Source: Planctomycetota bacterium (GTDB taxonomy: Bacteria; Planctomycetota; Phycisphaerae; UBA1845). Taken from it: a stretch of 5,199 bases of DNA. The notes under the pieces were generated by a model. It was not told the DNA's origin, made no database searches, and saw only the letters and a program-made list of their open reading frames with translations. The stretch is taken from NCBI GenBank assembly GCA_022566435.1, contig JADFIX010000373.1, positions 1 through 5,199 of the forward strand, written 5' to 3'. Both the position numbers and the translations under genes were made by a program. This document shows positions 1 to 5,199 of this stretch, piece by piece; the stretch's first letter is position 1, and every line of letters begins with the position of its first letter.

Positions 1-2228
1 CCATTCTCGCCGAACCGAAGTAGACCGATATCCCCGTCCGTGGCTGGTGTGATTTCCATGAAGAGCAGACTTCGCCCGTCCGGTGCCCAATCCATGGGTA
101 TCTGTGATGTCACGCTTTCCGTGAGTCGCTCCACCTCGCCGGAAAAATCGGCTCGTACGCGGTAAAGATTGGGCACACCGCCATGCCGACGAGATGCGAA
201 CACGAGCCATTTGCCGTCGGGGCTCCATATTGGATCGGAGTCGGGTGTGGCGGCGGGCAGTGTGCGCAGTATGTCTCGTGCTCGCTCCAAAATCCCAATC
301 TGCTGCCGGGAGCCTTGCCCCAAATCAATCGCAATATGGCGACCGTCTGGAGAAAGCCTGGGCTCCCCGAAATCGCCTGTCTGTTCGCCGAGTTTTTCCT
401 CATTCCCGGAATGATCGATCAAGACTAACCGCCTTTCCGCATCGGTCGAGCCCGTCATGTACATGAGCGTACCGTGCGTATCGATGGAAAACTGCGGGGC
501 CATAGCCGGCCCAGGTGCCGTAATACCCTCCACGACAGGAAAAGGCTGACCGGAGAGTTCGAGGCGATCCGGATCAAAGCGAGCGGCCATGAGCGTGCCC
601 TCACGCATGAACACCAGGAAACCGGGTGCGACATATCGCCCTGCGCCCCCGTCTTTGATGACTTCTATGGGCGCCCCGCCGGTAGCTGGCACGACCATGA
701 TGGACGCTTCGCCCCACTGTGCGAAGTCAACGGCCAAAGTAAGTAGAACACCGCCGTTTGGTAGGGCATACGGCAGACGATGCGAAGCGAACGACTCTGC
801 GTCTGGGGGTGTGGTGAAGGGCTCCGGCGTCCCGCCGGAGGCGGAAATGCGCATCAGCCCCCCGGAGGACGTGGACGCAAAAACAATCGAGCCATCCGAT
901 CTCCAAGTGCCGCCACGCATCGAAGGGGCATCGCACAGGGTGATGGGCGGCCCACCCCGGATGGAAACCTTTTTCAGCTTCCCCTCTTGCCAGAAAGCGA
1001 CCCACTCGCCGTCCGGGGAGAAGAACGGATATCTCGCACGGCCCGTTCCCCGCAGCGGACGGAACTCCTGCTGGTCGAGCATTCGTACGACCAACGTTCT
1101 CTCGGCACTGTTCGGGCTATCCCCAAGAAACACGGCTACTTTTCCATCCGGTGAAAACGTCGGGAATGACCAACTCGCTAAATCGTATTGCCGAGGAATA
1201 GACAACGTGAGCCGAACGACACGAGAAGCAGGGGGAGGCTTCAGAAACCAGCTTGCACCAGCCCCAAGCACTGCGAATGCTGTGGCCAAGACAACCGCCC
1301 ATCGCCACGGGAGCCGCCTCGCCGGCACGTCCAACGCCGCCGCGGCCAGGCCGAGCGAGGTACTAGCCGGGTCCACGATTGAGTTTTCCAATTCAATCCG
1401 TGCATCGGCGATGTCGTGCAGGCGACGTTTGCGATCCTTGGAAAGACAGCGGCGAAGGAGAAGTTGGATCGTTGGTGGCGTGCCAGGCGGTAGCAAGGAC
1501 CAGTCCGGATCCTTGTGCAAGATCGCGCCCATCGAGTCGTTGGCCGTTTCGCCCTGGAACAAAGGGCTACCCGTCAGGCACTCGAATAGAATGATCCCGA
1601 ACGACCAGATGTCCGTGCGTTTGTCCAGGGGTCGGCCGCGAGCTTGTTCCGGGCTCATGTAGGCCGCGGTTCCTAGTACGACACCGGGACGGGTGAAGTT
1701 GGCGGTGATCGTCGGGGAGTTGGCGTCCGCGGCAGCGGATGATTCCTCGGCCATCGCCTTGGCCAAACCGAAGTCGAGAACTTTGACGGTGCCATCGGGG
1801 CGAATCATCACGTTGGCGGGTTTGAGGTCTCGATGGATCACGCCCTCTCCGTGAGCCGCTTCAAGTGCTTCGGCGATCTGCTTGGCAATGTCGAGCGCAT
1901 CTTCGGTGGCCATGGGTCCTCGTTTGAGGTGGCGCCCCAGTGTCTCACCCTCGACGTATTCGAGCACAAGGAATCGCGTCCCGTTAGATTCATCGAAGCC
2001 GTAGACGGAGGCGATGTTGGGGTGGTTAAGCGAGGCGAGAACTTTCGCTTCTCGCTCGAAGCGTGCGACCCGCTCCGGGTCACGGGTCATGGCCTCGGGA
2101 AGCACCTTAATGGCGATCTCTCGGTCGAGCTTTCCGTCTCGTGCGAGGTAGACTTCGCCCATCCCGCCCGCGCCCAGAGGCGAGAGGATTTCGTAAAGAC
2201 CAAGTTTCGAGCCTGCCGACAGCGTCAT
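1..2228 (-). CDS. Ser/Thr protein kinase with transmembrane anchor and C-terminal PD40/TolB-like beta-propeller (3' end outside window)
   Basis: Membrane-anchored Hanks-type Ser/Thr kinase, read as 742 uninterrupted codons to the window edge. The start ATG (2226-2228) has a GGAG Shine-Dalgarno at 2236-2239, 7 bases upstream, and gives the usual family start (MTLSAGSKLG). Kinase domain ~11-290: glycine loop GAGGMGEVY (19-27), ATP lysine K41, catalytic HRDLKPAN (D134, N139), DFG (152-154) and an SPE (192-194) at the APE position. All catalytic residues are present, so it should be active. One membrane helix follows (~310-329). The rest carries propeller blades marked by SPDG-type turns (Asp 361, 406, 628, 671, 717). 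By topology the kinase is cytoplasmic and the propeller extracytoplasmic, probably a ligand or protein-sensing domain. It shares the strand of the cytochrome operon, but a 261-base repeat-bearing spacer makes co-transcription uncertain. Substrate and signal cannot be inferred. The C-terminus is missing only because the window ends. Confidence 0.95.
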   Translation of the reverse strand, partial: MTLSAGSKLGLYEILSPLGAGGMGEVYLARDGKLDREIAIKVLPEAMTRDPERVARFEREAKVLASLNHPNIASVYGFDESNGTRFLVLEYVEGETLGRHLKRGPMATEDALDIAKQIAEALEAAHGEGVIHRDLKPANVMIRPDGTVKVLDFGLAKAMAEESSAAADANSPTITANFTRPGVVLGTAAYMSPEQARGRPLDKRTDIWSFGIILFECLTGSPLFQGETANDSMGAILHKDPDWSLLPPGTPPTIQLLLRRCLSKDRKRRLHDIADARIELENSIVDPASTSLGLAAAALDVPARRLPWRWAVVLATAFAVLGAGASWFLKPPPASRVVRLTLSIPRQYDLASWSFPTFSPDGKVAVFLGDSPNSAERTLVVRMLDQQEFRPLRGTGRARYPFFSPDGEWVAFWQEGKLKKVSIRGGPPITLCDAPSMRGGTWRSDGSIVFASTSSGGLMRISASGGTPEPFTTPPDAESFASHRLPYALPNGGVLLTLAVDFAQWGEASIMVVPATGGAPIEVIKDGGAGRYVAPGFLVFMREGTLMAARFDPDRLELSGQPFPVVEGITAPGPAMAPQFSIDTHGTLMYMTGSTDAERRLVLIDHSGNEEKLGEQTGDFGEPRLSPDGRHIAIDLGQGSRQQIGILERARDILRTLPAATPDSDPIWSPDGKWLVFASRRHGGVPNLYRVRADFSGEVERLTESVTSQIPMDWAPDGRSLLFMEITPATDGDIGLLRFGEN

Positions 2229-2266
2229 GAATCGACTCCAACGCAAGTAGTCACCGATCAAACGCC

Positions 2267-2294
2267 ATTATCCGTGCGATGTCGCGGCACGCAA
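2267..2294 (-). promoter_or_regulatory. Candidate sigma70-like promoter of the kinase gene
   Basis: On the minus strand a GATAAT -10 element (2267-2272, 5/6 to consensus) lies 16 bases downstream of TTGCGT (2289-2294, a weak -35). It would start transcription about 30 bases before the kinase ATG. This is a match by eye to the generic consensus; sigma specificity in this lineage is unknown. Confidence 0.3.
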
Positions 2295-2324
2295 CACGAC
2301 CGCTCGCTCGTTGGGCATCGGCGT

Positions 2325-2418
2325 GGTGCCCCATCCTTTTCTACTGAAAAGGGTGGGGGACGTCCGTGGTGCTAGGCGTCCGTCCCCCACCCTTCGCTGG
2401 TGCGAAGAATGGGGCACC
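2325..2418. repeat. Paired-hairpin palindrome (REPIN-like) between cytochrome b-c and kinase genes
   Basis: This is a 94-base composite inverted repeat. The outer arms GGTGCCCCAT (2325-2334) and ATGGGGCACC (2409-2418) are perfect complements. So are the inner arms AAGGGTGGGGGACG (2349-2362) and its complement (2381-2394). Each half is also a hairpin by itself: CCTTTTC/GAAAAGG (2335-2341 with 2346-2352, loop TACT) and CTTCGC/GCGAAG (2392-2397 with 2402-2407, loop TGGT). Two similar hairpins in opposite orientation is the architecture of REP doublets (REPINs). Such elements are usually dispersed and non-autonomous; no RAYT transposase is in the window. Copy number cannot be judged here. Confidence 0.8.
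2347..2394 (-). terminator. Possible factor-independent terminator downstream of the cytochrome b-c gene
   Basis: Read on the minus strand, the inner 14-bp GC-rich stem of the palindrome (2381-2394 pairing with 2349-2362, 18-base loop) ends in a TTTTC run (complement of 2346-2350). It lies about 95 bases past the cytochrome b-c stop and before the candidate kinase promoter, where termination would separate the two units. The T run is short and the alternative hairpins compete, so activity is uncertain. Confidence 0.3.
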
Positions 2419-2441
2419 CGACGCTGGCGCGGGCCCTACTC

Positions 2442-2495
2442 GGTTGCACGAATTCGGGGCCCCTCAGTCGCTTCGTCGTTTCACGCTCCCTATTC
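2442..2495 (+). repeat. Left copy of a repeat present inverted on both sides of the Rieske-cytochrome b operon
   Basis: It contains two 16-base blocks, GGTTGCACGAATTCGG (2442-2457) and TTCACGCTCCCTATTC (2480-2495), separated by 22 bases. Both blocks recur exactly and in the same order on the opposite strand at 5117-5153, there separated by only 5 bases. The second block overlaps the end of the cytochrome b-c gene and contains its stop codon (2490-2492). Confidence 0.85.
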
Positions 2496-2542
2496 CTTCG
2501 CACTCACTATCCGCTCGCGCTCAGCCTTCAATCGCTTCGTCG
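2464..2542. repeat. Short direct repeat at and just beyond the 3' end of the cytochrome b-c gene
   Basis: TCAGTCGCTTCGTCG (2464-2478) and TCAATCGCTTCGTCG (2528-2542) match at 14 of 15 bases in the same orientation, 64 bases apart. The first lies downstream of the cytochrome b-c stop; the second lies inside the coding sequence, in the C-terminal tail. The stretch between them has related TCGC/CGCTC-rich sequence. Confidence 0.6.
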
Positions 2543-4442
2543 CTTCCCGCGAATGAAGCCAAATTGCAATCAAGGTGCGCTCTCGCGGCGTGAGGCGATC
2601 CGAAAAAGAAGGCATTTGTGCGGGCTCACGGCCCTTGGTTCGATAGCGGGTGTCGTGTCCCGGCTCCGCGATCATGAGTTCCAGCCACGCCACGGAACCA
2701 TAGCCGCGCATTTCCGGCGCCCGCGTCGTGCCTTCCCGCTCACCGTCATAGCTGTGACACTCGTTGCATGTGTCGAGAAAAAACCTTCGACCGCGAACGA
2801 CGGTGGGATCGCCGAGGCCATCCAACTCGGCGTCGGACAAACCGGCCAGTCGCCCAGGGCGGTTCGACTCATCTTCCAAATAGGCGGCCACGGCGTCGAA
2901 ATCCTGTCGCAGTTTTTCTAAGAATGCGGTATCGGCGTCCTCGACTTGCATCGAAAGCCAGCGATCCATTTTCGTGTGTGCCGGCTCGCCATCCGGCTTT
3001 TTCATCAGACCGAAAAATCGGTCGGCCATGGGGTCGTCGAGGAAACTTCGCACCCATTTCGCCGTGCCGTAGCCTCCGAGATCCGATGACGTCGCCGGCT
3101 CGCTCGGGACCACGCCCGTTCCGTCGTGTCCGAATACCCGGTGACAACTCGCACAGTTCGCGGCGAACAGCTTGGGTCCGGCGGTCTCGGGATCGTCGGC
3201 CAGCATGACAAGAGGTCCGCCGGGCGGAATCCCACTCTCGTCTGCCAGTTCGATCGCGCGGTCCGCGGTCCGCCGCGTCGCAGCGCGTTTCTCGTGAAAC
3301 TCGTGCCTCCGTAACACCCCGGATTCTCGGCTGGATAGTTCGGCCCCATCACGCTGCTTGCGTTGAGCGAGCGCCACCGATTCTTCTGACGGCCTTCGAT
3401 CGGCCGCAACGGCCATTCCGGTCAGTACAACGCCCGCGACCACCAGAAAGATCGCATAGCCGACGACGAACTTTTGAGCGCGCCGGGCAGACACCAACGA
3501 TTCGTAAAACGGCGCGGCGAAAAGAACGCCCGCCACGACGCAGGGTACGACAATGGCCCCGATCATCTCCGCGGTCGACCCCGAAAAGAACTTGAGCCAT
3601 TGGAAGAGAAACAGGAAGTACCATTCCGGGCGGGCGGGATAATCCGCGCCGGCGGGGTCGGCCGGGGCGTCGAGCCATTCGCTACCCAGTGAATGATGCG
3701 TGTATCCCGCCAGGGCGAACACGACGAGCATGACGGCCGTCCCCGCAAGACAGTTTCGAACGGGCTGACTGATTGATGCCACTTCCTTGTCAGACGTCTC
3801 GGGATCCATCGCGACGATCGCGCGCCGCCGCCACTTCAATCCGAGCCACGCCAACACAACGCAAATCGCGGGAAGGATCAGCACGTGGAGCGTGTAGAAC
3901 CGCGAGAGCGTTCCGTGTCCGTACGTCGCGCCGCCCATGAGAAGTCGCTGGATCATCGGACCCACGACGGGCGTACGGGCGATGATGTTCAGGCGCACGT
4001 TCGTCCCCCAGAAACCATCCTGATCCCACGGCAGCAAGTAACCGGTGTGCGCCAGTGCCAGCACGACGCCGGTGACCAACAGCGCCGTCCACCAGACAAA
4101 TTCGCGTGGCGCCCGATACGCGCGAGTGACGATACAGCAGAGCAAATACCCGACCAGCAAGACGACCAGCGTATCCGATGCGAAAAAGTGCAGCCCGCGC
4201 ACGAGCCAGCCCGACGGCACCTGCGTCTGCATATACCACACGCTGGCCCACGCGGTGGACGGCGACGGGCTGTAGACGGTCATGAGCGCCACGCCGGTCA
4301 CGATTTGTAGCAAGATCAGCAAGACAATCGAGAAAGTCAGGGCGCGGCGCCACGTCGGTGGTTCGAGGCGAACTTTGGATGGCACGGCGCGATCGGTGTC
4401 CGGCCAACCGGTTCGGACATGTAACCAAACTTTGAGGCTCAT
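2490..4442 (-). CDS. Cytochrome b (b6/subunit IV type, fused) with C-terminal di-haem cytochrome c domain; haem bH site absent
   Basis: This 650-residue protein is the membrane core of a Rieske/cytb quinol oxidase complex. Helices A-D (~34-205) form the cytochrome b N-domain and helices E-G (~229-345) the C-domain. Seven helices put the C-terminus on the p side, where both c-haem motifs lie: CASCH (430-434) and CNECH (559-563). Likely Met ligands are M492 and, in QMPSF, M610. Seen intact: bL ligands H85 and H186, R82, p-side glycines G50 and G134, LPWDQ (137-141) and the Qo motif PEWY (272-275). Altered: the bH ligand positions are Y99 and L200 (G201 if spaced as in b6f), the n-side glycines are T36 and A120, and the usual Arg at ligand +3 is C102. 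The b6f haem-c(n) cysteine position is A34. The fused c domains would replace cytochrome c1/f. It starts at ATG 4440-4442, 26 bases after the Rieske stop. Confidence 0.96.
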   Translation of the reverse strand: MSLKVWLHVRTGWPDTDRAVPSKVRLEPPTWRRALTFSIVLLILLQIVTGVALMTVYSPSPSTAWASVWYMQTQVPSGWLVRGLHFFASDTLVVLLVGYLLCCIVTRAYRAPREFVWWTALLVTGVVLALAHTGYLLPWDQDGFWGTNVRLNIIARTPVVGPMIQRLLMGGATYGHGTLSRFYTLHVLILPAICVVLAWLGLKWRRRAIVAMDPETSDKEVASISQPVRNCLAGTAVMLVVFALAGYTHHSLGSEWLDAPADPAGADYPARPEWYFLFLFQWLKFFSGSTAEMIGAIVVPCVVAGVLFAAPFYESLVSARRAQKFVVGYAIFLVVAGVVLTGMAVAADRRPSEESVALAQRKQRDGAELSSRESGVLRRHEFHEKRAATRRTADRAIELADESGIPPGGPLVMLADDPETAGPKLFAANCASCHRVFGHDGTGVVPSEPATSSDLGGYGTAKWVRSFLDDPMADRFFGLMKKPDGEPAHTKMDRWLSMQVEDADTAFLEKLRQDFDAVAAYLEDESNRPGRLAGLSDAELDGLGDPTVVRGRRFFLDTCNECHSYDGEREGTTRAPEMRGYGSVAWLELMIAEPGHDTRYRTKGREPAQMPSFSDRLTPRERTLIAIWLHSREATKRLKAERERIVSAKE

Positions 4443-4468
4443 GTGTCGTGGTCCGCTACGATTCGCCC

Positions 4469-5005
4469 TCAGGCTTTGGGAATCTTGCCCTCGATGCCGG
4501 TGGTAAAGGTCTGATAGTTCACTTCGATCCAGCGCTCGCCGGCGGCGTCGGCCTCGGTCAGCCGGATTTCAAGTTCATCCATATCGCGCGGCGCCGGCCC
4601 GCTCAGCTTCTTGCCGTCGCCATCGAAGGCGGCATCGTGACAGGGACAGCGAAATCCGTTTCCGTCGGCGGCCCGATCGACCGCGCAACCGAGATGGGGG
4701 CAGGTTGTCTGCAAACAGCGGATTCGCGGCTCGCCCTGCTCATCGTCCGTCCGCAATAGCCACACGCTCCCCACCGGTCCGGACGGGTAGTGGATATAGG
4801 CATCCCATCTGTCGGCCTTTACCACCGCGCGTTGCGGCTTGCCCGCGGCGATCGACGATAGGGGCACAAGCCGCACGAATCCCCCGCCCCGCTTTTTGGC
4901 TATAAGTGGATGCATAACAAACCGCAGCACCGGCACGAGACATAGGCCGGCCACGACCGCTTGCATGATCGAAACCGAAATGTCCAGAAATGTTCGGCGG
5001 GTCAT
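4469..5005 (-). CDS. Rieske [2Fe-2S] protein of a cytochrome bc-type complex
   Basis: This 178-residue Rieske subunit should accept the first electron from quinol at the Qo site and pass it to c-type haem. The N-terminus TRRTFLD (2-8) is a twin-arginine motif, followed by one hydrophobic anchor (~10-33), the standard export route and topology. Cluster box I is CPHLGC (102-107) and box II is CPCH (120-123), giving two Cys and two His ligands; C107 and C122 would form the usual disulfide. GPAPR (136-140) is the conserved proline loop. After box II the sequence is DAAF rather than the usual GSxY. The Ser and Tyr that hydrogen-bond the cluster are thus Ala125 and Phe127, predicting a lowered midpoint potential. 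It is first in an operon with the cytochrome b-c gene. A GTG directly upstream (5006-5008) is an alternative start, better spaced (7 bases) from a weak GGATGG at 5016-5021. I chose the ATG, which adds one residue less. Confidence 0.96.
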   Translation of the reverse strand: MTRRTFLDISVSIMQAVVAGLCLVPVLRFVMHPLIAKKRGGGFVRLVPLSSIAAGKPQRAVVKADRWDAYIHYPSGPVGSVWLLRTDDEQGEPRIRCLQTTCPHLGCAVDRAADGNGFRCPCHDAAFDGDGKKLSGPAPRDMDELEIRLTEADAAGERWIEVNYQTFTTGIEGKIPKA

Positions 5006-5031
5006 CACTTTAAGGCCATCCGATCAGTCGA

Positions 5032-5061
5032 CTATCAGCACTAGTGTATCACCAACCTCAA
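5032..5061 (-). promoter_or_regulatory. Weak candidate promoter of the Rieske-cytochrome b-c operon
   Basis: On the minus strand TTGAGG (5056-5061) and TGATAG (5032-5037) are 18 bases apart and 27 bases ahead of the ATG. Both are poor matches to the consensus. Listed because this is the only plausible pair I see in the leader, which is otherwise non-coding. Confidence 0.18.
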
Positions 5062-5080
5062 CTATTCGGGTTGACCAAGA

Positions 5081-5101
5081 GGCGGGTCGCTGACGCTCGC
5101 C
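5081..5101 (-). repeat. Possible planctomycete-type short intergenic repeat core
   Basis: Read on the minus strand, this stretch contains GGCGAGCGTCAGCGAC followed by CCGCC. It resembles GGCGAGCGTCAGCGAC-type short repeats that I recall from planctomycete spacers. That comparison is from memory and not checked. An 8-base inverted pair, CTATTCGG (5062-5069) and CCGAATAG (5115-5122), brackets it. Confidence 0.3.
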
Positions 5102-5116
5102 GTACTGAACGCGACC

Positions 5117-5153
5117 GAATAGGGAGCGTGAAGGCGACCGAATTCGTGCAACC
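5117..5153 (-). repeat. Right, inverted copy of the repeat flanking the operon
   Basis: On the minus strand GGTTGCACGAATTCGG (5153-5138) is followed after 5 bases (TCGCC) by TTCACGCTCCCTATTC (5132-5117). Both blocks are identical to those at 2442-2495 on the plus strand, where the gap is 22 bases. The copy lies about 110 bases upstream of the Rieske start in non-coding sequence. Confidence 0.85.
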
Positions 5154-5185
5154 AAGTCGGAAGCACGAATGAGCGTAAAGGCGAC
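5124..5185. repeat. Imperfect direct repeat within the right-hand repeat region
   Basis: GAGCGTGAAGGCGAC (5124-5138) and GAGCGTAAAGGCGAC (5171-5185) match at 14 of 15 bases, with a period of 47. Both are preceded by CGAAT, with a 3-base length difference. The unit may continue past the window edge, so this may be the start of a longer tandem or nested repeat. Confidence 0.55.
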
Positions 5186-5199
5186 GCTTCCTGAGCATC

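Noticed and set aside
589..1662. A 357-codon open frame on the plus strand
   Set aside because: It lies antisense to the kinase gene, whose frame carries unmistakable transmembrane and propeller features. The plus-strand product is Arg/Ser/Pro-rich with no domain, as expected of a GC-rich shadow frame.
1833..2375. A 180-codon plus-strand frame
   Set aside because: It runs antisense across the kinase active-site region and into the palindromic spacer, has no recognisable domain and is explained by the kinase reading.
2346..2418. CRISPR array
   Set aside because: There are only two hairpin units in opposite orientation, with no regular direct repeats or spacers.
3800..4420. Other histidines in the cytochrome b membrane domain as substitute bH ligands (H8, H132, H176, H249, H250)
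   Set aside because: H132 is two residues from the p-side glycine of helix C. H176 is just before helix D on the p side, and H249/H250 follow helix E on the p side. H8 is in the n-side N-terminus, with no partner in a helix. None forms a pair at the bH level.
3790..4428. A 212-codon minus-strand frame overlapping the cytochrome b
   Set aside because: It is an alternative frame of the cytochrome b region, is Arg/Ala/Asp-rich without hydrophobic helices, and is contradicted by the strong cytochrome b motifs in the other frame.
2490..4442. Frameshift or sequencing error as the cause of the missing bH ligands
   Set aside because: The frame is continuous, and residues on both sides of each altered position match the family. 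The changes are single-residue substitutions in four separate helices.
2442..5153. A composite transposon bounded by the inverted repeats
   Set aside because: No transposase, integrase or target-site duplication is visible, and the two repeat copies differ in internal spacing.

Overview
The window holds two complete genes and one truncated gene, all on the minus strand, with short repeat-rich spacers between them. In order of transcription (right to left) they are a Rieske iron-sulfur protein, a cytochrome b fused to two c-type cytochrome domains, and the N-terminal ~742 residues of a membrane-anchored Ser/Thr protein kinase with an extracytoplasmic beta-propeller that runs off the left edge. 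No RNA gene, transposase or CRISPR array is visible.

The organism is probably a bacterium of the Planctomycetota. The fused cytochrome b/di-c-haem protein has the layout I associate with planctomycete Rieske/cytb complexes. Hanks-type kinases fused to TolB/PD40-like propellers are abundant there, and GC-rich palindromic repeats of the GTGCCCCA...TGGGGCAC type sit in the spacers. Acidobacteriota share the last two traits and cannot be excluded.

Layout: 5006-5199 is a non-coding leader of the Rieske gene containing repeat sequence. The Rieske gene (4469-5005) and the cytochrome b-c gene (2490-4442) are 26 bases apart and form a two-gene operon for a quinol:cytochrome c oxidoreductase. The spacer 2229-2489 holds a paired-hairpin palindrome, a copy of a repeat that also lies in inverted orientation beyond the Rieske gene, and a candidate promoter for the kinase. 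The kinase gene occupies 1-2228.

The most striking point is in the cytochrome b. The p-side haem (bL) site and the quinol-oxidation (Qo) PEWY motif are intact. Everything that normally defines the n-side haem bH site has been replaced: both histidine ligands (Tyr99, Leu200), the two n-side packing glycines (Thr36, Ala120) and the propionate-binding arginine (Cys102). The partner Rieske protein also lacks the Ser and Tyr that raise cluster potential. The pair therefore reads as a coherent, low-potential, bH-less Rieske/cytb complex that could not run a conventional Q cycle.
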